Source: an uncultured Alistipes sp. (GTDB lineage: Bacteria; Bacteroidota; Bacteroidia; Bacteroidales; Rikenellaceae). Taken from it: a DNA stretch of 42,033 nt. The position numbers were made by a program, and so were the translations under genes. Numbering within the stretch: the stretch's first letter is position 1; the number at the start of each line of letters is the position of its first letter. The stretch is from contig CALGRZ010000115.1 of NCBI GenBank assembly GCA_937880705.1, positions 1 to 42,033 of the forward strand. Direction: 5' to 3'. Shown piece by piece: positions 17,295 to 24,708 of the stretch. The notes beneath the pieces were generated by a model. The model was not told the DNA's origin, searched no databases, and saw only the letters and a program-made list of their open reading frames with translations.

Positions 17295-19004
17295 TTATTT
17301 CTCCAGAGCCTGTGAGATGTTGATGATGAAGTCACCCATACGCTCAATCTCCGAGATGGTGTCGAGGTAGTATACCGAGCTACGGTAGCTCGACTCGTTG
17401 CGCTCGATCTTGAGTATCTCCTCCTCGCGGATGTTGTTGCGTAGCTCGTTGATCTCTATCTCGCAGTCGGTGGCCAGGCGTAGACCCATGGGGTCGAACT
17501 CCTCGCTCTTGAGGTTGTCGATCATCACGTCGTAGGCGCGGTCTACGGCTGCAATCATAGCCTCGATCTTCGATATCTGCTCCTCCGAGAAGCTCTGCTG
17601 GTGGGCGTTGCGACGCGAGAGTATGCGGCTAATGGCCTCGCCCGAGTCACCCAGACTCTCCAGCTCACCGATGATCTTGTACATGCGCTTCTCCTCGTTG
17701 CGAGTCTCGTCGCTGATGCTATCCTCGGGCAGCGCATTGAGGAATGTGGCAATCTCATACTCGATGCGATCCGATATCTCCTCGTACTTCACCAGCTTCA
17801 GGCGCATCTGTTCGAACTCCTGCTCGTTCTTGGCATTGACGAGTCGGCGCATGTAGTCCAGACCGTTGCGCGAGATCTCGGCGAAGTGGATGACCTCGTT
17901 GCGTGCCTGACCAATAGCCAGCTCGGCGGTCGACAGAGGACCTGCATCGATAAACTTCAGCTTCACCGTATCCTCGCTATCCTTCGCGGGCTTATCCTTG
18001 ATGAGCTTTGTGACAATGAAGGCAATCTGACGGGTGAACCATATAAGGATGAAGGTGTTGAAGAGGTTGAAGAGCGTGTGCAGCATCGAGACACCATAGA
18101 GCGTTGCGGTAGCCTGGTCCGTGGTCATTGACGTCGTGTGGTCAATGTAGAGGGGATCGGGCAGGCCCATCCAGGTGATGGTCGTACCCACAAGCTTCAG
18201 GAAGGGGGTGAAGAGCAGCAGTGCCCAGCATACACCGAATACGTTGAAGAGGGTGTGGGCCAGCGCGGCGCGACGAGCATTTGTATTACCTACCGAGGCT
18301 GCGATGTTGGCGGTGATGGTGGTACCGATGTTCTCGCCAAGCACCATTGCAGCACCCATCTCAAAGGGTATCCAGCCCATGTTAACCATGATGAGTGTCA
18401 GGGCCATGGTTGCTGATGATGACTGCAATACGAGGGTCAGCACCGTGCCGAAGAGCAAGAAGATTAGTACCGAGCCGAAGCCGTAGCTCACCCAGTTCTG
18501 GATGAAGGCGAGTACCTCGGGGCTCTGCTTGAGGTCGGGCACCGACTCCTTCATGAGCGACAGACCGAGGAAGAGCAGCGAGAAGCCTATGATCAGCTCG
18601 CTGATGTTGCGACGCTTGTCTCTCTTTGAGAGGCTGAGGATGAAGCCTACGCCCATCAGAGGTACTGCCAGCAGTGAGATGTCGGCCTTAAAGCCTAAAA
18701 ATGCAACAAGCCACGCTGTAACCGTAGTACCGATGTTGGCACCCATGATTACGCCGATGGCCTGTGTAAGTGTGAGAAGTCCTGCGTTTACGAAGCCTAC
18801 GGTCATTACCGTTGTGGCCGATGACGATTGGATAACCGATGTGATACCCAAACCCGACAGAACACCCTTCAGAGGGTTAGATGTCATTGCCGTGAGGAGG
18901 TTGCGCAGACGACTACCTGCGGCCTTCTGCAGTCCGGAGCTCATCATGTTCATGCCGTAGAGGAACATACCCAAGGCTCCGAGAAGTGTTAATGTTTGCA
19001 TCAT
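17295..19004 (-). CDS. Na/Pi cotransporter family protein with C-terminal PhoU-like domain
   Basis: 569 aa. The N-terminal 340 residues form the NptA/SLC34-type membrane domain with two inverted repeats, each carrying the QSSSATT / QSSSATM signature and a conserved GANIGTTVTA / GENIGTTITA sequence. Residues about 360-560 are a helical PhoU-like domain. The protein should import phosphate with sodium or act as a related anion transporter; the PhoU part may regulate it. Start is ATG at 19004 or the adjacent ATG at 19001. Its own promoter lies 40 bp upstream. Confidence 0.93.
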   Translation of the reverse strand: MMQTLTLLGALGMFLYGMNMMSSGLQKAAGSRLRNLLTAMTSNPLKGVLSGLGITSVIQSSSATTVMTVGFVNAGLLTLTQAIGVIMGANIGTTVTAWLVAFLGFKADISLLAVPLMGVGFILSLSKRDKRRNISELIIGFSLLFLGLSLMKESVPDLKQSPEVLAFIQNWVSYGFGSVLIFLLFGTVLTLVLQSSSATMALTLIMVNMGWIPFEMGAAMVLGENIGTTITANIAASVGNTNARRAALAHTLFNVFGVCWALLLFTPFLKLVGTTITWMGLPDPLYIDHTTSMTTDQATATLYGVSMLHTLFNLFNTFILIWFTRQIAFIVTKLIKDKPAKDSEDTVKLKFIDAGPLSTAELAIGQARNEVIHFAEISRNGLDYMRRLVNAKNEQEFEQMRLKLVKYEEISDRIEYEIATFLNALPEDSISDETRNEEKRMYKIIGELESLGDSGEAISRILSRRNAHQQSFSEEQISKIEAMIAAVDRAYDVMIDNLKSEEFDPMGLRLATDCEIEINELRNNIREEEILKIERNESSYRSSVYYLDTISEIERMGDFIINISQALEK

Positions 19005-19043
19005 AACTCTATACAGTTTTTAAGTTTTTGTCTCTTTTCGGTA

Positions 19044-19074
19044 CAAATGTATCAACTATTAAAAAAGCGTGCAA
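19044..19074 (-). promoter_or_regulatory. Promoter of the Na/Pi cotransporter gene
   Basis: On the minus strand TTG (19074-19072), 20-bp spacer, TACATTTG (19051-19044). Confidence 0.65.
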
Positions 19075-19162
19075 GAGGTGGTGTGCAATGTCATAAAAAC
19101 GTAATTCGGGTGAAATATCTTTGTAAAATTTTGTAACATAAACGTAACAAACGTGTAAAAAA

Positions 19163-19290
19163 ATGAAGCTGTCTCGCAAGGCTACTTTGTCGTTATGCTC
19201 GCCCTTAAAATCCTCACATACATTTTAGTATGCTGCGGTTTTTCGGGCTTCGCAGGCCTAAAATTAGCACTTGCTATACAACTTCAACAG
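19163..19290. repeat. Intergenic repeat family, copy 1 (diverged ends)
   Basis: The core 19186-19264 is nearly identical to the cores at 37340-37416 and 23226-23366: TTGTCGTTATGCTCGCCC, then a CATAC...GTATG hairpin, then CGGTTTTTCGGGCTTCGC and CCTAAAA. The outer arms are diverged relative to the other copies. It lies downstream of the Bax-inhibitor-family gene, in the 333-bp gap before the Na/Pi gene promoter. No coding potential. Apart from this repeat, the terminator and the promoter, I see nothing else in that gap. Confidence 0.8.
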
Positions 19291-19293
19291 TAA

Positions 19294-19326
19294 GGGGGTG
19301 TCTCAACATACTTGTTGGACACCCCC
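19294..19326 (-). terminator. Hairpin terminator of the Bax-inhibitor-1 family gene
   Basis: 9-bp G/C-rich stem (19294-19302 with 19318-19326) continued by an inner CAACA/TGTTG pair. The following T-tract is weak on the minus strand. Confidence 0.65.
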
Positions 19327-19337
19327 ATCTATTGTTA

Positions 19338-20036
19338 CTACTCACGATTTCCTCCCAGTATGCGTAGCAGGTGCAGGAAGAGGTTGATGAAGTCGAGGTA
19401 TAGGGTCAGCGCACCCAGCAGTGCGAGCTTCTGTGAACTCTCATCCATTGTGCCATGCTCCATGAAGAGGGTCTTGATCTTCTGCGTATCCCAGGCTATG
19501 AGGCCTGTGAAGATGACCACGCCGGCATAGGTCGTAATCCAGTAGAGCGTCGTCGAGCCGAGGAAGATGTTGACTATCGTGGCTATGATAAGGCCTATGA
19601 GCAGGGTGTAGAGCAGGTTGCCCATGCGCGACAGATCCATGCGTGTGATGTATCCCACGAGTGCCGATGCGCAGAACGTGCCTGCCGTAACAAAGAATGT
19701 CGTTGCGATGCTCTGGCCGGTGTAGGCAATAAAAAGTGTCGAAAATGTTACACCCGTGAGCACCGAGTATAGGATGAAGAGCAGTGTTGCCGATGTCATC
19801 GATAAGTGGGCTATGCGTGCCGAGAGCCATATCACGAGGGCTATCTCCGCAAACATGATGATCCAGATCGATGCCGAGTTGGCAAATATGTAGCTCATGG
19901 CTGCGGGCGACTGCGCCAGCAGATATGCCGTAAGTCCCGTTACGGTGAGTGCGGCGGCCATCTGCATGTAGAGGCTCTTGAAGAGTGAGCTTACGACCGA
20001 TGGCGAGGCCATGGTTGATGTTGTGTAGTTACTCAT
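19338..20036 (-). CDS. Bax inhibitor-1/YccA family membrane protein
   Basis: 232 aa with seven hydrophobic helices evenly spread from about residue 23 to 225. Typical BI-1/YccA features include the third helix region, and the C-terminal block AWDTQKIKTLF followed by LALLGALTLYLDFINLFLHLLRIL. Bacterial members (YccA, YetJ) act as pH-sensitive calcium leak channels or FtsH modulators; the exact role here is unproven. Monocistronic: own promoter and own terminator hairpin. Confidence 0.93.
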   Translation of the reverse strand: MSNYTTSTMASPSVVSSLFKSLYMQMAAALTVTGLTAYLLAQSPAAMSYIFANSASIWIIMFAEIALVIWLSARIAHLSMTSATLLFILYSVLTGVTFSTLFIAYTGQSIATTFFVTAGTFCASALVGYITRMDLSRMGNLLYTLLIGLIIATIVNIFLGSTTLYWITTYAGVVIFTGLIAWDTQKIKTLFMEHGTMDESSQKLALLGALTLYLDFINLFLHLLRILGGNRE

Positions 20037-20097
20037 TGTCGGTTATTAGGTTTTTTTATGGTACTAACGCACCTATTATATTATATATTGTTACAGG

Positions 20098-20127
20098 CAA
20101 AGATAAACATTAATTTGGGATCTGCAA
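20098..20127 (-). promoter_or_regulatory. Promoter of the Bax-inhibitor-1 family gene
   Basis: On the minus strand TTG (20127-20125), 19-bp spacer, TATCTTTG (20105-20098). The leader is about 55 nt. Confidence 0.65.
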
Positions 20128-20198
20128 GGGGCCAATGATGCGCGACCACTCTTCAGATTAACCGCTACCGCTGCATCGACCTACTCTTCAGACACAGA

Positions 20199-20244
20199 GC
20201 AACCTCTCTGCCATGCGATGCGTGTCGCGTGGCAGAGAGGTTGC
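20199..20244 (-). terminator. Hairpin downstream of the 131-aa membrane protein gene
   Basis: 15-bp perfect stem (20199-20213 with 20230-20244) with an inner GCGA/TCGC pair. It lacks a strong T-run, so it may be a transcript-end stabiliser as much as a terminator. Confidence 0.6.
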
Positions 20245-20288
20245 ATATGAGCCACTACGGGGCTTTATCGTAGTTATTGCGTAGCTTG

Positions 20289-20684
20289 CTAATGATTTTT
20301 GCGCTCGCGGAGTTTGCCTACCAAGTCGGGTGCGATGTATACGGCCAAGCACCATGCAGCCTGACCCATTGCGAACAGCAGCACAAGCTTGGCCGTTGCA
20401 ATAGGCATTGTTGTGTTATCGCCAATAAAGGTGTAGTACTCCAACATAGGTGTGAAAGCACTCACTATGAGCATTATCGCCTCGGTGAAGCGGAATCGTG
20501 TAGCGAGTCCGAAATGTCGCCAGAAGAGCAGGATAACCACGATGTTGAGTGCCAGCATTGCCAACGAGATGTAGAGCGCAACGCTCTTCAAACAGCTCTC
20601 ATCGCCCATATACTCATAGACAAAATAGGTGCAGAGTGCCGCTGCCACAATCTGGTAAATCGAAATCAAGATACTCTGTTTCAT
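20289..20684 (-). CDS. Small four-helix membrane protein, function unknown
   Basis: 131 aa with four predicted transmembrane helices (about 6-24, 35-54, 66-84, 97-117) and a basic C-terminal tail (KLRERKNH). I do not recognise a family. It has its own promoter and a hairpin downstream, so it is a stand-alone gene. Codon use matches the neighbours. Confidence 0.75.
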   Translation of the reverse strand: MKQSILISIYQIVAAALCTYFVYEYMGDESCLKSVALYISLAMLALNIVVILLFWRHFGLATRFRFTEAIMLIVSAFTPMLEYYTFIGDNTTMPIATAKLVLLFAMGQAAWCLAVYIAPDLVGKLRERKNH

Positions 20685-20715
20685 AATATATTATAGGTAA
20701 AGGTTTAAGGTTGTA

Positions 20716-20746
20716 CAAATATACGGAATATTTTACAGATATGCAA
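20716..20746 (-). promoter_or_regulatory. Promoter of the 131-aa membrane protein gene
   Basis: On the minus strand TTG (20746-20744), 20-bp spacer, TATATTTG (20723-20716). Confidence 0.65.
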
Positions 20747-20760
20747 GCGACCGATCTGTG

Positions 20761-20858
20761 TAACTACAAGGGGTCGTTATCACGACCCACTCGCTGCGTA
20801 AAAAAACGACCGAACTTCACCAGAAGATCGGTCGACAGTAGCCCCTCCGGGACTCGAA
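20761..20858 (-). repeat. Partial tRNA-Arg 3' end plus terminator (left copy of a direct repeat)
   Basis: 98 bp that repeat 21043-21138 with only a few differences. The copy holds the last about 20 nt of the tRNA-Arg(CCT) gene (20839-20858), the downstream terminator hairpin with its T-run, and a second GGGTCGT/ACGACCC hairpin. Identity stops exactly inside the T-arm of the tRNA. This is the arrangement left by site-specific integration at a tRNA 3' end, or by a decayed tandem tRNA. Confidence 0.8.
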
Positions 20859-21042
20859 GGTTGTATTGCGCAGCAATGCAAGCAAGCGCGGATACCTCAT
20901 AGCGAAGTCATCAGACGAGCAATAAACACAATAATCCGCGCAACCCGCCCCCAGTGAGTAGAGCCGATCGCAGCGAGAAACAAGCCGTTGCTTGATGTAG
21001 TTGTAGTAGTTAGATGTGTGCTTGCAAACGATCTAACTACTA
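20859..21042. other. 184-bp segment between the two tRNA-end repeats
   Basis: No ORF of credible length, no integrase or transposase fragment and no promoter consensus. It contains short AT- and GC-rich mixed sequence unlike the coding DNA around it. If the flanking repeats are attachment sites, this is all that remains of the inserted element. Confidence 0.5.
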
Positions 21043-21138
21043 TAACTACAAGGGGTCGTTATCACGACCCACTCGCTGCAAAAAAATGACCGAACTTCAC
21101 CAGAAGATCGGTCGACAGTAGCCCCTCCGGGACTCGAA
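21043..21138 (-). repeat. Right copy of the tRNA-end direct repeat
   Basis: Overlaps the genuine 3' end of tRNA-Arg(CCT) and includes its terminator. It pairs with the copy at 20761-20858. Confidence 0.8.
21080..21114 (-). terminator. Terminator of tRNA-Arg(CCT)
   Basis: Read on the minus strand: stem GACCGA/TCGGTC extended by CTTC/GAAG around a 4-nt loop, followed by a run of seven T (21086-21080). A near-identical copy lies at about 20800-20834. Confidence 0.85.
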
Positions 21139-21190
21139 CCCGGATTTAAGGTTTAGGAAACCTTCGTTCTATCCCTTGAACTAAAGAGCC
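21119..21190 (-). tRNA. tRNA-Arg (anticodon CCT)
   Basis: 72-nt cloverleaf on the minus strand. The acceptor stem GGCTCTT pairs with AGGGGCT through several G-T pairs, discriminator A at 21119. D-stem GTTC/GAAC, anticodon stem AAGGT/ACCTT with loop TTCCTAA (anticodon CCT), T-arm CCGGG-TTCGAGT-CCCGG. The 3' CCA is not encoded. It reads AGG codons. Its 3' end is part of a duplicated segment, so this locus looks like a past integration target. Confidence 0.93.
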
Positions 21191-21201
21191 AAAACCATCT
21201 G

Positions 21202-21231
21202 CAAAGATAACCGAAAATTCGCAAACAGCAA
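21202..21231 (-). promoter_or_regulatory. Promoter of tRNA-Arg(CCT)
   Basis: On the minus strand TTG (21231-21229), 19-bp spacer, TATCTTTG (21209-21202), ending 12 bp before the tRNA 5' end. The rest of 21191-21493 shows only this promoter and the one for the next gene. Confidence 0.65.
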
Positions 21232-21446
21232 CTCACCGAGCCAAAAATATAGCTCCAAAAGTCGCATATACCCCTCTATTGGTACACGCAACATTACTTA
21301 TAGAAAAATGTATTTGTTCCGCGGTTGTGGTCTGTGCTTTGTGTAAGCATCATAAAATCAGTATTTTGTAATTTGTGTGTTTATGGGTGGTAAAAAATAT
21401 CAATGAGAAAATCGGTTGAATGTTTCGTTGCGTAACAAAAAAGTTG

Positions 21447-21454
21447 TATCTTTG
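21447..21454 (+). promoter_or_regulatory. -7 element of the acyl-CoA synthetase promoter
   Basis: TATCTTTG 39 bp before the ATG. The nearest TTG (21428-21430) gives a short 16-bp spacer, so the -33 element is uncertain. Confidence 0.55.
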
Positions 21455-21493
21455 CCCCATCACAACGACATTAATTTCTAAACATATAAACCT

Positions 21494-23194
21494 ATGTTGG
21501 AGCAGAATTTGATAAAGCTTTACGAGCAGAGCTTCCGCGACAATCGTGAGATGGCCGCTCTTACCGACTACTTCAAGGGCGAGACATTCTCATACTACGA
21601 GGTAGCCAAGGAGATCGCAAAACTCCACCTGATGTTCAAGGAGGCAGGCATCCAGAGGGGTGACAAGATTGCCCTTATCGGACGCAACAACACTCGCTGG
21701 TGCATCAGCTACATCGCTACGCTGACCTATGGCGCAGTGATTGTTCCCATACTTCAGGACTTTAACCCCACCGATGTAATCAACATCGTAAACCACTCGG
21801 AGAGCCGTCTGTTGTTCCTGGGTGATAACTTCTGGGACGATATCGAGAGTGATCAGATACCCGCCATCGAGGCAGTATTCTCGCTTACGGACTACCATGT
21901 TATATATGAGCGCGAGGGTAACAAGATCACTGCCTTCATGAAGGATATCATGTCGCACTACCGCGAGGCATATCCCCGAGGCTTCTCGGCCGACGATATC
22001 AAGTTTGAGGATGTTGCCAACGACGAGGTCTGCCTGCTGAACTATACGTCGGGTACTACCGGCTCGTCAAAGGGCGTTATGCTCACGGTCAACAACCTCA
22101 CGGGTAACGTCGTCTTTGCCAAGGAGATGGTCAACCCCGAGACTAACGAGCACTTCTTCCGCAAGGGTGGCCGCACGCTCTCGTTCCTGCCTCTGGCCCA
22201 CGCCTATGGCTGCACCTTCGACTTCCTTGCGCCCTTGGCTTGTGGTGCTCACATCACGCTACTGGGGCGCATACCCTCACCCAAGATTCTGGTTGAGGCC
22301 ATGAAGATTGTACGTCCCAACATCATCTGCTCGGTGCCCCTGATCCTCGAGAAGGTCTACCGCAAGAGCATCCTGCCCATGTTGGAGAAGGGCCCCATGA
22401 GCATCGCCATGCGTATTCCGTTGCTCAACACGGCTATCTACTCGACCATCCGTAGCCGCCTTATGGAGCAGTTTGGTGGTTGTGTCGAGATCTTTATCGT
22501 GGGTGGTGCCGCGCTGAACCAGGAGACCGAGGACTTCCTGTGCAAGATTAAGTTCCCCATCACCGTGGGTTACGGCATGACCGAATGTGCACCTCTGATT
22601 AGCTTCGAGCTGCCCACGCTCTTCAAGCAGAGCTCGTGCGGTAAGATCATTCCCGGTATGTTGGAGGCAAAGATTAACTCGCGCGATCCGAAGAGCATCC
22701 CCGGTGAGCTGCTTGTTAAGGGTGAGCATGTCATGAAGGGCTACTATAAGAACGAGAAGGCTACCGAGGCTGTGCTCGGTGACGACGGATGGTTGCATAC
22801 GGGCGATATGTGTACCATGGACGAAGATGGCACGCTCTACATCCGCGGTCGTTGCAAGACGATGATCCTCTCGGGCTCGGGTCAGAATATCTATCCCGAG
22901 GAGATCGAGGAGCGTCTGAATAACCTCTATATGGTTGCCGAGTCGTTGATTATCGAGAATAATGGTCGTCTTACGGCTCTTGTCGTGCCCGACTATGAGT
23001 TGGCAAATGCCGAGGGCGTGGATATGGAGAAGTTGCCCGAGATTATGGAGCAGAACCTCCAGCAGCTCAATGGCATGGTTGCTTCGTATGAGAAGGTTGC
23101 CAACATCGTTATCCACCGCGAGGAGTTTGTTAAGACTCCCAAGAGAAGTATAAAGCGTTATCTCTATAGCGCGGAGCGTCTAAATCTTCATTAA
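21494..23194 (+). CDS. Long-chain acyl-CoA synthetase (AMP-binding, AMP-forming)
   Basis: 566 aa adenylate-forming enzyme. AMP-binding P-loop YTSGTTGSSKG (about 185-195), A5 motif GYGMTECAP, A7 GWLHTGD, A8 hinge GRCKTMILSGSGQNIYPEEIEE, and A10-type Lys in TPKRSIKRYL near the C-terminus. It activates fatty acids to acyl-AMP and then acyl-CoA (FadD/long-chain type by architecture). Chain length cannot be read from sequence. No signal peptide; cytoplasmic, probably membrane-associated. Monocistronic, ended by a strong terminator downstream of the repeat at 23203. Confidence 0.93.
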   Translation: MLEQNLIKLYEQSFRDNREMAALTDYFKGETFSYYEVAKEIAKLHLMFKEAGIQRGDKIALIGRNNTRWCISYIATLTYGAVIVPILQDFNPTDVINIVNHSESRLLFLGDNFWDDIESDQIPAIEAVFSLTDYHVIYEREGNKITAFMKDIMSHYREAYPRGFSADDIKFEDVANDEVCLLNYTSGTTGSSKGVMLTVNNLTGNVVFAKEMVNPETNEHFFRKGGRTLSFLPLAHAYGCTFDFLAPLACGAHITLLGRIPSPKILVEAMKIVRPNIICSVPLILEKVYRKSILPMLEKGPMSIAMRIPLLNTAIYSTIRSRLMEQFGGCVEIFIVGGAALNQETEDFLCKIKFPITVGYGMTECAPLISFELPTLFKQSSCGKIIPGMLEAKINSRDPKSIPGELLVKGEHVMKGYYKNEKATEAVLGDDGWLHTGDMCTMDEDGTLYIRGRCKTMILSGSGQNIYPEEIEERLNNLYMVAESLIIENNGRLTALVVPDYELANAEGVDMEKLPEIMEQNLQQLNGMVASYEKVANIVIHREEFVKTPKRSIKRYLYSAERLNLH

Positions 23195-23202
23195 TAGATT
23201 TG

Positions 23203-23389
23203 GAGTCTGAATAAAAAGTGTATTTTGGCGTTATACTCGCCCTCAAAATGCTGACGCATTTTTCGTTTATATATTTACAATCCACCTAAATCCTCCTTTG
23301 AAAAGGAGGACTTTAAGGTAGATGCTAAGTAAACTCCGCTTTTTCGGGCTTTGTATGCCTAAAACTACATCTTTTCATTCAACCTCAAG
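23203..23389. repeat. Intergenic repeat family, copy 2, with an inserted palindrome
   Basis: The ends match the copy at 37318-37440 closely (GAGTCTGAATAAAAAGTGTA at the left, AAAACTACATCTTTTCATTC near the right). The middle is enlarged by about 65 bp that include a second, unrelated palindrome (23291-23310, 8-bp stem TCCTCCTT/AAGGAGGA). It follows directly on the acyl-CoA synthetase gene. No coding potential. Confidence 0.78.
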
Positions 23390-23390
23390 C

Positions 23391-23433
23391 AAAAATGGGG
23401 ATGACTAACACCATTAGTCATCCCCATTTTTTT
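23391..23433 (+). terminator. Terminator downstream of the acyl-CoA synthetase gene
   Basis: Perfect 18-bp stem (23391-23408 with 23414-23431), 5-nt loop, T-run on the 3' arm and beyond. The A-run on the 5' arm would also let it work from the other side. Confidence 0.88.
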
Positions 23434-24227
23434 AGTGATATGTTCAATTGTGTGTAGTCGCTTTTTATTGAAAGAAAGCGCAGTTTGGTTGATTTTTCTC
23501 TTTGTCGCAATAGTGGGTGTGGGGTGTCGCTTGTTGCATAACTATGAATAAGTCTGTAATTATGCAATGGGTGTCGATGCTGTGTCTCTCTTCTAAAATG
23601 CTTGTGTCGGGGTCGAAGGTCGATTCTATGTGGTATGGTGGCAGTGAATATATTTTATTTAAATGACGCCGTATAGGTGGCTCATACGCCACTTTATATT
23701 AATAATTTATCTTTTTTGTTTGGTGTCGATCTTTTGATGCTGTTGGTGATGATTGTTCTGTAATGGTATAAATGTTATCTCTGTTATGCCGAGTTATCGG
23801 CCTATTTTGAGAAAATATTATGCAAAAATAGGGGCTATAATTGGGTCGGTTTTTACCACATATCAACAGTTGAAATGGTTGAAAATTGGTCTATATTCAA
23901 GTCGATGATGGCTCTTTAAATATTTGCAAATTTAGTCTTTTTTGTGTCACTATTTAGCTGTGTTATCCATGTTACATCTAAAGTTAATTTGCGTGTTGTA
24001 TGCTGTAAAGTATAGATAATTAGCAATATAAACGCTATAGGGGGGGGGTAATTTGTGCTTGTCGAAAGGGGTGTCGCAGACCGATTTGTTTTCTGGCCAT
24101 TCGCTCCGTAAAACTCCTTTGGAAAGGGTTGCATGTTCTTAATTAGTATAATTTAAAAGACGAAGTTATTAACAATGGTTTATCGTAAACTTGTTAATAA
24201 CTTGTTGGTAACTCTGTTGATAACTAT
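23434..24227. other. AT-rich intergenic DNA with DnaA-box-like repeats near its right end
   Basis: About 800 bp with clearly lower GC than neighbouring genes and no convincing ORF; the short open frames here lack promoter, start context and family resemblance. Notable items are a run of nine G at 24040-24048, TATCAACA at 23861-23868, and TTATTAACA (24166-24174). There is a palindrome GTTTATCGTAAAC (24178-24190) and three phased repeats TGTTAATAA (24192), TGTTGGTAA (24203) and TGTTGATAA (24215). The last is the complement of the DnaA-box variant TTATCAACA. They sit just upstream of the promoter at 24228. Confidence 0.5.
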
Positions 24228-24258
24228 TTTGTGGCATAGGCAAATATACTTACCTTTG
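24228..24258 (+). promoter_or_regulatory. Promoter of a candidate noncoding RNA
   Basis: TTTG at 24228-24231, 19-bp spacer, TACCTTTG at 24251-24258: a perfect match to the Bacteroidetes consensus with no protein-coding gene downstream on the plus strand. Confidence 0.7.
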
Positions 24259-24263
24259 TTGTA

Positions 24264-24543
24264 GAAAACATGATAGGAGTGATTTCGGATGTCTGCTGAC
24301 AACTATTGTAAACCACTGCAAGTCAGTAAGATAATTTGAAATTAATTGCGTTCTTTCCCATTTCGCTTACAAAAACCACTATTTCGTGGGGATTTTCGTC
24401 ATTTTTGTTGTGGCGAAAATCCCTTCGATGAACCACTTATTCCGATTGGGGAAAATTTAACCACTTTAATCTCACTCTGTTGAAACTCCTCTGGCGGAAG
24501 CCACCAACCAAGGCTGAACCACCCGTCAGAGGAGTTTTCTTTT
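24264..24543 (+). ncRNA. Candidate small RNA of about 280 nt with repeated AACCAC(T/C) motifs
   Basis: It is bounded by a consensus promoter (24228-24258) and a terminator hairpin (24483-24543). It has no ORF longer than about 16 codons. Internal structure: CTGAC/GTCAG (24296-24300 with 24322-24326) and a perfect 10-bp stem GGGATTTTCG/CGAAAATCCC (24389-24398 with 24414-24423). The motif AACCACT occurs at 24311, 24374, 24431 and 24459, with AACCACC at 24517. I do not recognise it as tmRNA, RNase P RNA, SRP RNA or a tRNA; a Bacteroidales 6S-like RNA cannot be excluded. The start is estimated from the -7 element. Confidence 0.5.
24483..24543 (+). terminator. Terminator of the candidate small RNA
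   Basis: Perfect 11-bp stem (24483-24493 with 24527-24537), a 33-nt structured loop with a GGC/GCC mini-stem, then TTTTCTTTT. Confidence 0.75.
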
Positions 24544-24636
24544 AGGTTGACTCTAATATAAAAATAAGTATATAGATTGATTGGTTGTTGTAACACCCTC
24601 GGGTGTTATTCATGGCTTGTTGTGGCTATGGACAAA

Positions 24637-24677
24637 GATATAGGCTCTTCGACCGCATGGGTTGAAGAGCCTATATC
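24637..24677 (-). terminator. Terminator of the lptD-like gene
   Basis: Perfect 14-bp stem (24637-24650 with 24664-24677), 13-nt loop. On the minus strand TTTG follows. A second small palindrome (24591-24608) lies beyond it. Confidence 0.75.
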
Positions 24678-24708
24678 CGTTTTAGGGCTATGCTTGCCAT
24701 GTGAGGCT

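Noticed and set aside
20859..21042. Prophage or integrative element at tRNA-Arg
   Set aside because: The repeats look like attachment sites, but no integrase or any element gene lies between them, so only a remnant can be claimed.
23465..23692. 75-aa minus-strand frame in the AT-rich gap
   Set aside because: No -7 element or RBS, no hydrophobic or conserved pattern, and AT-rich codon use unlike the surrounding genes.
23916..24134. 72-aa minus-strand frame in the AT-rich gap
   Set aside because: No promoter, contains the G9 tract, and no recognisable protein features.
24264..24543. tmRNA, RNase P RNA or SRP RNA in the intergenic gap
   Set aside because: None of the conserved cores or end sequences of these RNAs can be found on either strand.
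24399..24596. 65-aa minus-strand frame overlapping the candidate RNA
   Set aside because: It runs through the terminator hairpin and the palindromes, so the open frame is best explained by chance.
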